Assembly: GCA_015258095.1 (NCBI GenBank)
Contig: JABZIV010000013.1
Location: 377 to 47,964 of the forward strand
Length of the DNA: 47,588 nt
Source of the DNA: Lachnospiraceae bacterium
GTDB lineage: Bacteria > Bacillota > Clostridia > Lachnospirales > Lachnospiraceae
Reading direction: 5' to 3'
Part shown: piece after piece, positions 9,775 through 18,156 of the stretch
Numbering within the stretch: the stretch's first letter is position 1
Layout: each line of letters opens with the position of its first letter
Translations under genes and position numbers: made by a program
Notes under the pieces: generated by a model
What the model saw: the letters and a program-made list of their open reading frames with translations, nothing else
Told to the model about the DNA's origin: nothing
Database searches by the model: none

Positions 9775-9823
9775 AGCGAAGAAGAACGAAGGCATCGACG
9801 TCCGGATTCTTCTTCGCTTTTTT
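9775..9823 (+). terminator. Strong intrinsic terminator after rpoC
   Basis: AGCGAAGAAGAA (9775-9786) pairs perfectly with TTCTTCTTCGCT (9807-9818), giving a 12-bp stem. The T-run extends to 9823. It lies 51 bases after the rpoC stop and closes the rpoBC transcript. Confidence 0.88.
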
Positions 9824-9922
9824 GTTCAACCATTTCTCCGAATATATCTAATCAACCGACTCTCCGAATATATCTAATTAACGGTCTCTCCGAATGGATC
9901 TGTTCAACCGCTTATCGGAACG
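9824..9922. repeat. About three and a half imperfect 26-bp tandem repeats
   Basis: Three adjacent units begin TCTCCGAAT at 9835, 9861 and 9887 and are each 26 bp long. The first two share the core TCTCCGAATATATCTAAT, and the third differs at a few positions. The sequence before the first unit (GTTCAACCAT) and after the third (TATCGGAACG) look like degenerate unit ends. The array fills much of the 321-bp gene-free gap between rpoC and gldA. Apart from the terminator, this array and the gldA promoter, I see nothing else in that gap. Confidence 0.7.
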
Positions 9923-9948
9923 TACAAAAAGAAGTACAAGAGCAAGGC

Positions 9949-9976
9949 TTGACTTTTTTTTAACGAATCCTATACT
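9949..9976 (+). promoter_or_regulatory. Promoter for glycerol dehydrogenase gene
   Basis: TTGACT (9949-9954) and TATACT (9971-9976) are separated by 16 bp and each match the vegetative consensus at five of six positions. The gene start is 69 bases downstream, with AGGAGG at 10034-10039. Confidence 0.7.
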
Positions 9977-10044
9977 TGTTATTGTTAATTTAAAAACAAA
10001 GAATAGTGTAGTTGAGGCTGAGCAGGAGAGAGTAGGAGGATAGT

Positions 10045-11142
10045 ATGGCTAAGACAAGAATGATGCGTGCGCCGTTAAAGTATGTACAGGGAAAGGATGC
10101 ACTCCTTTCTTTTCATGAGGAGTTAAAAGACTTAGGAGAGCGTTGGCTCTTCATTTGCTCCAACAGCGGGCATAAAGCGTGTCATGAAAAGATGGAGAAG
10201 AGCTTTGAAGGAAGCGACAATTACAGAAGATATGAGATCTTCGGCGGAATGTGCAGTACCGGGGAAATCGAAAAGATGCGGAAAATTGTACAGGAAGATC
10301 ATATTGATGTTGTTTGCGGTATCGGTGGCGGTTCCGCAATTGATACGGCAAAGGCAGTGGCATACTATGAGAAGATTCCGGTAGCGGTCGTGCCGACAGT
10401 CATCGCTACCGACGCGCCTTGCACAGGTCTGTCCGTAGTTTACAACGATGACGGAAGCTTCAACTCCTATCTTTTCTACCCGAAGAATCCGGATGCGGTT
10501 CTGGTGGACAGTTTCGTTATCGCCCATGCCCCCGTAAAGTTCCTGATTGCCGGCATCGGCGATGCTTTAGGAACCTATTTTGAAGCAAGAGCCTGCTCGA
10601 GAGCGGATGCCCCCAGTCTGGAAAATGGAGGAATTACCCGTTCCGCGATGGCGCTGGCAAAGCTCTGCTATGAGACACTCCGGAATTTCGGTGCACAAGC
10701 GGTTGTTTCCTGTGAGAATCAGCTCGTTACCACGGAGCTCGAAGCCATTATCGAGGCAAATGTTTATCTCTCCGGCGTCGGTGCGGACAACTGCGGTCTT
10801 GCGGTTGCCCATTCCTTCTATAACGGTGTAACGGCGCTTGGAGGACACAGTGCACCGCACGGCTGCTGTGTAGCGTTCGGTACGCTGGTACAGCTTCTCT
10901 TAGAGGGCGTACCCAAGCAGGAGTTTGAAGAAGTGCAGGATTTCTGTATTGAAGTCGGTCTTCCGATCACTTTGGAGGACTTAGGTTTAGACAGTACGAA
11001 GACAGAGGACTTGAAAAAGATCGCAAAGAGTGCCTGTGTTCCCGGAGAAACGCTGCATAACATGATTCCGGATGTCGGAGAAGAGGAATTACTTGGCGCT
11101 ATGCTTCTCTGTGATAAGCTGGGGAAAGAGAAGAAAGCATAA
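10045..11142 (+). CDS. gldA: Glycerol dehydrogenase, iron/zinc-dependent (GldA-like)
   Basis: The 365-residue cytoplasmic enzyme belongs to the GldA branch of the iron-containing alcohol dehydrogenase fold, which oxidises glycerol to dihydroxyacetone with NAD+. The nucleotide-binding loop GIGGGSAIDTAKAVAYY is near residues 92-108. The metal ligands expected for GldA are visible as D173 (GIGDAL), H256 (AHSFYNG) and H272 (APHGCC), closely matching the Asp-His-His triad of the Geobacillus enzyme. Length is typical. The ATG has an AGGAGG five bases upstream and its own promoter. It is monocistronic, being closed by a terminator. It could act on a related diol or hydroxyketone rather than glycerol. 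Confidence 0.92.
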   Translation: MAKTRMMRAPLKYVQGKDALLSFHEELKDLGERWLFICSNSGHKACHEKMEKSFEGSDNYRRYEIFGGMCSTGEIEKMRKIVQEDHIDVVCGIGGGSAIDTAKAVAYYEKIPVAVVPTVIATDAPCTGLSVVYNDDGSFNSYLFYPKNPDAVLVDSFVIAHAPVKFLIAGIGDALGTYFEARACSRADAPSLENGGITRSAMALAKLCYETLRNFGAQAVVSCENQLVTTELEAIIEANVYLSGVGADNCGLAVAHSFYNGVTALGGHSAPHGCCVAFGTLVQLLLEGVPKQEFEEVQDFCIEVGLPITLEDLGLDSTKTEDLKKIAKSACVPGETLHNMIPDVGEEELLGAMLLCDKLGKEKKA

Positions 11143-11153
11143 GAGGAAAAGAG

Positions 11154-11198
11154 AAAAAGACCGATAAATCACTTTGTTTAGGATTTATCGGTCTTTTT
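11154..11198. terminator. Bidirectional terminator between gldA and the chemoreceptor gene
   Basis: AAAAAGACCGATAAATC pairs with GATTTATCGGTCTTTTT, giving a perfect stem with a T-run on either strand. It serves gldA on the plus strand and the convergent chemoreceptor gene, whose stop is at 11234, on the minus strand. Confidence 0.88.
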
Positions 11199-11233
11199 AT
11201 TCTTAACAAGTGGCTGAGGCGAAGCCTGAAGTC

Positions 11234-13432
11234 TTAGTGTTCTTTTAGTTGAAAACGGGCAACCAGGTCATTTAAGAGTGTTGCCTGACCGGAGAGCTCT
11301 TCTGACGCGGCAGCAGACTCCTCGGCTGTTGCCGTGTTACTCTGTACAACGGAAGAAATCTGGTCAATTCCCGTAGAGACCTGCTCCACGGCTTTCGATT
11401 GCTCTACGGAAGCCTCGGTAATTTGATTTACCAATTCGGTAACTTTGCCGGTTCCGCTGACGACTCTCTGTAAGGATTCAGCCGTGCTGTCTGCGAGGAC
11501 GGACCCTTGTTCAACAGCCTGAAGCGTTTCCTCTATCAGCATCGTGGTGTCTTTTGCGGCATTGGCAGATTTCTGTGCCAGGTTTCCTACCTCATCCGCG
11601 ACGACCGCAAAGCCCTTTCCGGCAACCCCGGCTCTTGCCGCCTCTATCGCCGCATTCAGGGCAAGAATATTGGTCTGGAAGGCAATATCATCGATAGTCT
11701 TGATGATTTTACTGATTTCACCGGACTTTTGATTGATATTCTCCATTGCAGCTTTCATTTCTTGCATCTGTTTATCCGAATAGCGCACTTCTTTACCGGC
11801 GTTCTGTGCCTCCGTATCTGCCAGGCGGGTATTCTGTGCGGTTTTCTTAATTTGCTCGGAGATATCATTCACCGTAGCGGAAAGCTCTTCGATAGAAGAA
11901 GCCTGTTCCGTAGCGCCCTGAGACAGCCCCTGTGCACTGGCACTGACCTGCGTGGCACCGGAGTTTACCTGTACCGCACTCTTCTGGATTTCCGTCATGG
12001 TTTTGGAAAGGTCGGAACTGATGTTCTGAATGGAATCAAAGAGCGGACGATAGGCGCCGCTGTAGTAATCCGCATTATTCATTTCCACGTTAAAATTACC
12101 CTGGGCAAGTTGATTCAGTTTTTCGGAAAGGTCTGCAATGATAGAACGGATACGATGCACCACATTTCCCATGGAGTGCATTAATTTTCCGATTTCATCG
12201 TTGCTCTTATATTGCAGATCCATAGAGAAATCTCCGACAGATAACTTTTCACCGGCTTCCGCAACTCTTTGCAAAGGCTTTAAGAAATGGGAAATCAGAA
12301 AGGCGGTGGCCAATGCCAGAACAAAAACAGTGCTTAGACCGGAAACAATTCCAACATTTCTTAAAACATCCACTTCTTTAGCATAGTCATGTTCCGATAT
12401 ATCCAGCCTTACCCACCATGTGCTGCCATCCATATCGATAGGATGAAAGTATTCTCTTCTCGCTTCCCCTTTTTCATTCTTGATATTCAGAATGAAGGGC
12501 TTTTTTGTCGCCATTTTTTCCGCTATCGCGGCAGAAGCCTTAGCCGGCAGAACCTCTTTTAACGATTTCCCGTTTATTTCCTCCGCTTTACTGCGGATGA
12601 GTCCTTCTCCGTCAATCAAGTTAACGAACATGGAGGGATAGGAAGAGTCCTTCAGGGTAATATTTGTCAAGACATCTTCTTTCACATCGAGAAGAATAGC
12701 GCCCATAAACTGATTATTCACCATAATCGGCTTTGTGATGGCAAACATCCTCTTACTCGGGTCTATGGAGTCGCTGTATACGGGGGAAACGTAGGTCGTG
12801 CCTTTGTTTTTTGCTCCGGTATAATAAGCGATATTTTGATACTTCTCATAAGGAAAGTTCATGATTCTTCTATTTTCCACTTCTCCGCGTAAAAGAATCG
12901 GGGCATAGTTTTCAATACCGTTATAGAAAGCATTCGGCTCAAAAAGAACGCCGATGTCTTCCAGATTTTCTTCCCCCTTCATATTAGAGTAAAGCGCATT
13001 TAAAATAACCACTTCCGCATTGTAACGGGAGGCGGGTAAGAAGGCGTTCACCACCCGGCTCCGGAAAGTCAGATTATTCATAGGAGGAATGCTCTGGTCA
13101 TTTCCCTCCACATCTCGGATTTTCCATGGATTTCCGGGAGTACCGCCGACTTCATCATTTTGCTGAAAAACAAAGCTGATGCTTTGGTTGATGTTATCGG
13201 TTATGGCATTTAAGCGACTCATTAAAGTATTGAGATCGTTGCTGGCCTGTTCTGCCTTATAACTCATATTGGCATCCACTTTCTTGTTCATAGACAATCT
13301 GAAACTATGAATCAAGAAAAAAAGCAGTACCAATAAAATGACAAAAGTCAATAATCCGAGAATCAGAGACATTTTTTGTTGTAATTGCAGATTCTCATAG
13401 AATGATCCTTTTGTTCTTTGCTTCTTCTCCAT
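11234..13432 (-). CDS. Methyl-accepting chemotaxis protein with Cache-type sensor
   Basis: I start at the ATG ending at 13432, which has GGGAGGAAAG just upstream, giving 732 residues; a longer in-frame reading has no such site. The order is a basic cytoplasmic N-terminus, a first membrane helix (LILGLLTFVILLVLLFFLI), an extracellular dCache-like region of about 310 residues, a second helix (STVFVLALATAFLISHF), HAMP, and a long coiled-coil signalling domain. Its tip contains FQTNILALNAAIEAARAGVA and FAVVADEVGNLAQKSA. No C-terminal CheR-docking pentapeptide is seen. It should signal to CheA/CheW at the membrane. The ligand is unknown; the neighbouring sugar operon is divergent, which hints at but does not show a link. 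No clear sigma-28 promoter was found upstream. Confidence 0.93.
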   Translation of the reverse strand: MEKKQRTKGSFYENLQLQQKMSLILGLLTFVILLVLLFFLIHSFRLSMNKKVDANMSYKAEQASNDLNTLMSRLNAITDNINQSISFVFQQNDEVGGTPGNPWKIRDVEGNDQSIPPMNNLTFRSRVVNAFLPASRYNAEVVILNALYSNMKGEENLEDIGVLFEPNAFYNGIENYAPILLRGEVENRRIMNFPYEKYQNIAYYTGAKNKGTTYVSPVYSDSIDPSKRMFAITKPIMVNNQFMGAILLDVKEDVLTNITLKDSSYPSMFVNLIDGEGLIRSKAEEINGKSLKEVLPAKASAAIAEKMATKKPFILNIKNEKGEARREYFHPIDMDGSTWWVRLDISEHDYAKEVDVLRNVGIVSGLSTVFVLALATAFLISHFLKPLQRVAEAGEKLSVGDFSMDLQYKSNDEIGKLMHSMGNVVHRIRSIIADLSEKLNQLAQGNFNVEMNNADYYSGAYRPLFDSIQNISSDLSKTMTEIQKSAVQVNSGATQVSASAQGLSQGATEQASSIEELSATVNDISEQIKKTAQNTRLADTEAQNAGKEVRYSDKQMQEMKAAMENINQKSGEISKIIKTIDDIAFQTNILALNAAIEAARAGVAGKGFAVVADEVGNLAQKSANAAKDTTMLIEETLQAVEQGSVLADSTAESLQRVVSGTGKVTELVNQITEASVEQSKAVEQVSTGIDQISSVVQSNTATAEESAAASEELSGQATLLNDLVARFQLKEH

Positions 13433-13643
13433 CTTACTTTCCTCCCTAAAAATAAACGCGGTACACGTCCTCTTATACCTTCTCCATTCATCGACAGAGA
13501 AAAGAAAAGCTATAAGAATCCGGAGGGGAATTTTGCAAAAAAAGAGAAAGCGAATTCGGTAGGGAAAACGAAGGATGGGAGAAAAAATCAGCAAATCCTA
13601 TAAAGATAAAGAGAGGAAAACGCTATTTATAGTATATTTCTAC

Positions 13644-13672
13644 TGGAGAATTTCAAATAATTGTTCTATAAT
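13644..13672 (+). promoter_or_regulatory. Possible promoter of the sugar operon
   Basis: A perfect -10 TATAAT lies at 13667-13672, 44 bases before the hydrolase start. No convincing -35 is found 16-18 bp upstream, so this would need an activator or be weak. The start codon has GAGAGG at a normal spacing. Confidence 0.4.
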
Positions 13673-13716
13673 GCAAAACATATATATTTTGAAAGACGAG
13701 AGTAGAGAGGTTCGGA

Positions 13717-15657
13717 ATGAAGATTGCGTATCAGGATTTGACAGTGAATTTTGATGAAAAGCGCTTACAGTATCTTATTTCAGCGGGGAAGACGACGTGG
13801 CAAAGCAAGGATAGTTTTTCTCCCTATTTTACGGTGAAGAAAGAAGTGGAAAAAGGAAGCGGAGAAAGTCTTTCTTCTAAAGAGAACGGGATAGAGTATG
13901 CCTTTAGCAGTGCCGGAAAAGTGCAGCACCGCATCGTAAAAACCGGTGTAGGCATAGGAATCCGAAGCAGCTACGAAGATTTTTCCGTTCCGCTCCGCTT
14001 TGAGACCTATGTATGGATCGAATACAGCACGAGACAGCTCTATTTTGAATGGATTCCCTTTCCGAACGAGGATGTAGCGGAGACGGTACAGATTGAAAAT
14101 GTCTATTTTCCGGGTCCGTTTTCTTTCGAAAAGGAAAGCGCAAAATGGATTACGGTGCTGCCGAAGGAACAGGGGCTTCTGATTCCGAATACCTGGGAGG
14201 TGTCCTTCCGGCAGGACGGTTTTCGGGGACGCTTCGGTACGGCGAGCGCCTATCTGCCCATTTTTATCCAGCTAAAGGACAGAGAGGGGTATCTCGCGGA
14301 AAGTCTTACCCCGTGGAATATGGGCTACGATTGTGTTCATGAGGCGGGAAGCAAGGAAACGACGATACAGTTTCGGATTGAGCCGAGTCTTCAGAAGGCA
14401 GGCTATAGGAGAGTCATGCGCTATCTCTTTCTTTCGGACTGCGATTATAATACACTATTAAAGTGCTATAGAAAAATCGCTATGGAGGAAGGAAAATACA
14501 AAAGCTTGAAAGAAAAAGCCGTGCAGAATCCCACGGTGGAGAATTTAATCGGTGCGGCCTTTGTGCATAAGGGAATTAAAACATCCGTACAGGAGGATTC
14601 GGAATTTTTCGATCCGAAGGCACCGAATAAGAATAACCATCTCACGACATTCAAGAAGAGAGCGGAGGAGATGAGAGCCCTGAAAAGAGAAGGTGTAGAG
14701 AAGGTATACCTGCACTTAGACGGTTGGAGTGAGGCGGGATATGACAATCAGCATCCTGATGTGGGGCCGGCGTGCAGCGCGGCGGGAGGATGGGAAGGAC
14801 TTCGTGCCCTCTCCCGTACGATGGAAGAGCTTGGATACCTTTTCGGGATTCATGACCAGTACCGTGATTTCTATCATAAGGCGGAAAGTTATGACCCCGA
14901 TTTAAGCTGTCAGAGCCCGGATGGAAGTATCTTTTCTCATGCACGCTGGGCAGGAGGACCGCAGGATTATCTCTGTACGACACTCGCGCCCTTCTATGTG
15001 CGACGGAACTTTGAAAGAATGCTTTCCGAAAAAGTGCACCTGGATTGTGCCTACCTGGATGTCTTTACCTGTAACGAGGGAGATGAATGTGCGAATCCGC
15101 GGCACAGGATGAACAGGAGAGAGTCCTACGAAGCGCGAAATGCCTGTTTCCGTTATCTTCTCACGAAAGGGATTTTGCCGAGCTCCGAGGAGGTCAATGA
15201 CTGGGCAGTGCCTTGGCTTGTCTTCTGTCACTATGCACCGTATGATTTTATGTTAAGAGAGCCGGGAAGTCCCAAGTTCGGGATTCCCGTTCCGGTTTTC
15301 AACTTGGTTTACCATGACTGTTTGATTATTCCCTGGATGATGGAAAAGTTTCCGGAAGAAGACTATATGTTCTATGCTCTTTTAAACGGCGGTGCACCGT
15401 ATCTCATTCGGGATCCTGCTTATACGGGAATCGACGGCGCATTCGATAGCGGAGATACCCCTTCTTGGGAAGAGCACCTTGCGCGGGTAAAGGCTGTCAC
15501 GGACTTCCATCAGAAAGTAGCGGAAACGGAGCTCCTGCGGCATGAAATTCTGGATGAGAAAGGATATAGACAAAAATCTACTTTTGCAAATGGGTACAGT
15601 GTGGAGGTGGATTTTCAGGAGGGAAGCTACCGAATTTTGAGAGAAGCGATTTCTTGA
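13717..15657 (+). CDS. Putative cytoplasmic glycoside hydrolase, GH101/GH129-like
   Basis: The 646-residue product has no signal peptide or membrane helix. The N-terminal ~270 residues look like a beta-rich domain. From about residue 290 a TIM-barrel-like region carries VYLHLDGWSEAGYDNQHPD, GIHDQYRDFYH, HARWAGGPQDYLC, AYLDVFTCNEGDECANPRH and ILPSSEEVNDWAVPW. This resembles the GH101/GH129 group that removes alpha-linked GalNAc-type sugars. D448 (in YLDVF) and E491 (in SSEE) are plausible nucleophile and acid/base; from memory their spacing fits GH129 enzymes. It heads an operon with a CUT1 binding protein and two permeases, which fits cleavage of an imported oligosaccharide or glycoside. The exact family and substrate are inferences. 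Confidence 0.62.
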   Translation: MKIAYQDLTVNFDEKRLQYLISAGKTTWQSKDSFSPYFTVKKEVEKGSGESLSSKENGIEYAFSSAGKVQHRIVKTGVGIGIRSSYEDFSVPLRFETYVWIEYSTRQLYFEWIPFPNEDVAETVQIENVYFPGPFSFEKESAKWITVLPKEQGLLIPNTWEVSFRQDGFRGRFGTASAYLPIFIQLKDREGYLAESLTPWNMGYDCVHEAGSKETTIQFRIEPSLQKAGYRRVMRYLFLSDCDYNTLLKCYRKIAMEEGKYKSLKEKAVQNPTVENLIGAAFVHKGIKTSVQEDSEFFDPKAPNKNNHLTTFKKRAEEMRALKREGVEKVYLHLDGWSEAGYDNQHPDVGPACSAAGGWEGLRALSRTMEELGYLFGIHDQYRDFYHKAESYDPDLSCQSPDGSIFSHARWAGGPQDYLCTTLAPFYVRRNFERMLSEKVHLDCAYLDVFTCNEGDECANPRHRMNRRESYEARNACFRYLLTKGILPSSEEVNDWAVPWLVFCHYAPYDFMLREPGSPKFGIPVPVFNLVYHDCLIIPWMMEKFPEEDYMFYALLNGGAPYLIRDPAYTGIDGAFDSGDTPSWEEHLARVKAVTDFHQKVAETELLRHEILDEKGYRQKSTFANGYSVEVDFQEGSYRILREAIS

Positions 15658-15791
15658 GGAAAAGGAAGGGATGTGCGCATCGTGCATCTTGAAAAAACGA
15701 AAAGGTTTGTAAACCGTGAAAGAAGAAGGATGGGACGCAGTGCGGACGAAATATTTCTTCAAACGGTAAAAATAGAAAAAAGGAGAGAATT

Positions 15792-17096
15792 ATGAAGAAA
15801 AAAATGATGAAGTGGCTTGCATTGGCAGGAGTCCTTTGCCTGGGAGCCGGTGTGCTGGCTTCCTGCGGTGGAAAAGGAAGTGCCGGAGACGGCTCCGGGG
15901 AGAAGAAAGCGGACGGAAAGACCGCCCTTTCTCTAGCCATCTGGGATGAGAAACAGCGTCCGATGACAGAAGAGCTGATTGCCGCGTATGAGAAGGAGCA
16001 TCCGGATGTTTCGATTGAAGTACAGCTGACACCCTATAAGGGCGGAGAGTACTGGACAAAGCTCGAAGCGGCAGCTACCGGCGGAAAGGCACCGGATGTT
16101 TTCTGGGTGAATGTCTTGCATACCGACAGCTATGTGGAAGGCGGTATCATGGCGGATCTTACGGATGCCATTAAGAAGTCCGATATCAAGGACAATTTCC
16201 CCGAGTCTCTCATCAACAACTATGTACGGGATGGCAAAAACTATGCCGTACCGAAGGACTTTGATACCAATGCGCTCTGGTACAATAAGGAGATTTTTGA
16301 TAAGGCAGGGGTAAGCTATCCGACAAATGACATGAGTTATGACGACCTTGTGGCAAAGGCAGAGGAGCTGAAGAAAGCGGGACTTCCGGACGGAGTTTAT
16401 CCTTTTGCCTGCCCGGTAGATTTCCAGACCTGGTATTATCAGACCGTATTTGCAAACGGCGGTTGGATTCTCAGTGAAGATAAGAAGACTTCCGGTTATG
16501 ATGATCCGAAGACACAGGGCGGTATTCAGTGTTGGATCGATATGATTGACAAGGGACTTTCGCCTTCTTCTTCCGCCCTTGCAGAAACAGGTCCCGATGC
16601 GATGTTTGAAGGCGGACAGCTGGCTATGAACTTTGCAGGTTCTTATATGGTTCCGGAATATGTGAACAATGACAGCATTAAGGATAAGATCGCTTGCGTA
16701 GAGCTTCCGACCTTCAATGGAAAGAAGACGAACTGCATCAACGGTCTCGGCTATGCGGTTTATGAAGGCAGCAAGAACAAAGAAGCGGCAACAGACTTTG
16801 CAATCTGGCTCAGCAGCAAAGAAGCAAATGATATCCAGGGAAAGACCGGTGTGGCGATTTCGGCAAGAAATGAGTCGCAGGATCTCTTTGCAAAGTCCAG
16901 TGATAAGTATGATCTTTCCGTATATACAGCGCATGTAGACAGTGCTTATCCCCTTCCGGTATGTAAGAATGCGGCGGAACTCTATGATATGGAGTCCAAG
17001 GCTTTGCAGAAGGCATACAGTGGAGAAGAGAGCCTTGCGGATGCCTGCAAGAAATTAAAGACGGATGCGGATGCTTTCCTTGCCAAGAATCAGTAA
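15792..17096 (+). CDS. Carbohydrate ABC transporter substrate-binding lipoprotein
   Basis: The 434-residue protein starts with a lipoprotein signal peptide (MKKKMMKWLALAGVLCLGAG) and a lipobox ending LASC. Next comes a Gly/Ser/Lys-rich linker and a family-1 extracellular solute-binding domain, with the typical LSLAIWDEKQRPMTEELI start and the segments APDVFWVN, DFDTNALWYNKEIFDKAGV and GGQLAMNFAGSYMV. It should be membrane-anchored and capture a sugar for the two permeases encoded just downstream. An AGGAGA site precedes the ATG. The 134-nt gap from the hydrolase contains a GGTTTGTAAACC near-palindrome that partly resembles a catabolite-repression site. The 3' end has been imperfectly repeated downstream. 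Confidence 0.94.
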   Translation: MKKKMMKWLALAGVLCLGAGVLASCGGKGSAGDGSGEKKADGKTALSLAIWDEKQRPMTEELIAAYEKEHPDVSIEVQLTPYKGGEYWTKLEAAATGGKAPDVFWVNVLHTDSYVEGGIMADLTDAIKKSDIKDNFPESLINNYVRDGKNYAVPKDFDTNALWYNKEIFDKAGVSYPTNDMSYDDLVAKAEELKKAGLPDGVYPFACPVDFQTWYYQTVFANGGWILSEDKKTSGYDDPKTQGGIQCWIDMIDKGLSPSSSALAETGPDAMFEGGQLAMNFAGSYMVPEYVNNDSIKDKIACVELPTFNGKKTNCINGLGYAVYEGSKNKEAATDFAIWLSSKEANDIQGKTGVAISARNESQDLFAKSSDKYDLSVYTAHVDSAYPLPVCKNAAELYDMESKALQKAYSGEESLADACKKLKTDADAFLAKNQ

Positions 17097-17168
17097 GACA
17101 GATGCGGATGCCTTTCTCGCAATGAAGCAAAGGGGAAGGCGGATGCATTCTTCGCAATAAAGCAGTAA
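17061..17168 (+). repeat. Imperfect triplication of the binding-protein 3' end
   Basis: The last 36 bases of the binding-protein gene (17061-17096) recur in degenerate form at 17098-17133 and 17136-17168, in shifted frames beyond the stop. Conceptual translations are TDADAFLAKNQ, TDADAFLAMKQR and KADAFFAIKQ, with the first and last copy ending in TAA. The extra copies lie outside the coding sequence as annotated. Confidence 0.75.
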
Positions 17169-17174
17169 ATATTG

Positions 17175-17214
17175 GAAGCTATTCCGGAAGGGACAGACTT
17201 TCCGGAGTAGCTTC
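17175..17214 (+). promoter_or_regulatory. Intercistronic stem-loop between binding protein and permease genes
   Basis: GAAGCTATTCCGGAA (17175-17189) pairs with TTCCGGAGTAGCTTC (17200-17214) with a single T-G mismatch. No T-run follows, so it is not a standard terminator. Similar hairpins after binding-protein genes protect the upstream mRNA and lower permease expression; that role is inferred here. Confidence 0.6.
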
Positions 17215-17233
17215 TTATCACTAAGGAGTCTTT

Positions 17234-18139
17234 ATGGAAACACGAGAGAAAAAAACGGGTTTAACATGGAAGGTGAAAGACTGGATTGCGGGCTATGTTT
17301 TCATTGCTCCGGTTACGATTGGCTTATTCGTATTTTACATTTGGCCGTTTATCCAGAATTTCTGGTTCAGCTTTAATGATGTGAATAAGTTTAACGTAAC
17401 CCATTTTATCGGTCTTGGAAATTATAAGCAGCTTCTTGCCGATCAGGAAGTTTGGCAGACCTTCGGGAATACCCTGAAGTATGTGCTGGTTACGGTTCCG
17501 GTGGGGCTGTTTTTTTCTCTTGTGATTGCAGGACTTCTGAATGCGAAGATTAAAGGAAAATCCATTTATCGAACGCTTTATTTCCTTCCTTCCGTAACCA
17601 TGGCGGCTGCTGTTGCCATGGTATGGAAGTGGGTTTTTAACGAGCAGATGGGGATTCTCAATGCGGTGATTTCTTTCTTTGGCGGAACGCGCGTAGGGTG
17701 GCTCACGAATCCCAAGACGGCACTGTATATCGTGATGCTGGTCGGCCTTTGGATGAGCGTCGGGTATAACATGATTATCCTCCTTGCCGGAATGCAGGGA
17801 ATCTCGAAAACCTACTATGAAGCGGCGGCGATTGACGGCGCAGGACCGATTACCCAGTTTTTTCAGATTACAGTACCGCTTCTTACCCCTTCCATTTTCT
17901 TCGTGATGATTACTTCGATTATCAGCGGATTTCAGGTCTTTGATGTCGTCTACATGATGATCGGAAAGTTGAATCCGGCGTATGACTCGACGCAGACCGT
18001 TGTGATGCTTTTTTACCGGCAGGCCTTCGACTACGGGTATAAGGGCTACGCGGCGGCTATTTCCATTCTGATCTTTCTCGCGATTATGCTGGTAACGCTT
18101 GTGCAGTTTGTCGTGCAGAAGAAGTGGGTAAATTATTAG
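17234..18139 (+). CDS. Carbohydrate ABC transporter permease, MalF/UgpA type
   Basis: The 301-residue integral membrane protein has the six-helix CUT1 permease pattern, beginning with AGYVFIAPVTIGLFVFYIWP. The cytoplasmic EAA loop reads YYEAAAIDGAGPITQFFQIT and contacts the ATPase. The final helix is near ISILIFLAIMLVTLVQFVV. A TAAGGAG site precedes the ATG. It pairs with the second permease starting 17 bases after its stop and with the upstream binding protein. No ATPase gene is present in the operon. Confidence 0.94.
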   Translation: METREKKTGLTWKVKDWIAGYVFIAPVTIGLFVFYIWPFIQNFWFSFNDVNKFNVTHFIGLGNYKQLLADQEVWQTFGNTLKYVLVTVPVGLFFSLVIAGLLNAKIKGKSIYRTLYFLPSVTMAAAVAMVWKWVFNEQMGILNAVISFFGGTRVGWLTNPKTALYIVMLVGLWMSVGYNMIILLAGMQGISKTYYEAAAIDGAGPITQFFQITVPLLTPSIFFVMITSIISGFQVFDVVYMMIGKLNPAYDSTQTVVMLFYRQAFDYGYKGYAAAISILIFLAIMLVTLVQFVVQKKWVNY

Positions 18140-18156
18140 AAAGGAGGAATGGTTTT

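Noticed and set aside
8512..9795. 427-codon reading frame on the minus strand over the end of rpoC
   Set aside because: It mirrors rpoC codons and runs through the terminator; the translation resembles no protein family.
9824..9922. Possible CRISPR-like array in the 26-bp repeats
   Set aside because: The units are directly adjacent with no spacers and no cas genes are near.
13433..13640. Sigma-28 promoter for the chemoreceptor
   Set aside because: No GCCGATAA-like box with a TAAA at the right spacing was found on the minus strand; only a weak vegetative match (TTGCAA, then TATAGC) is present.
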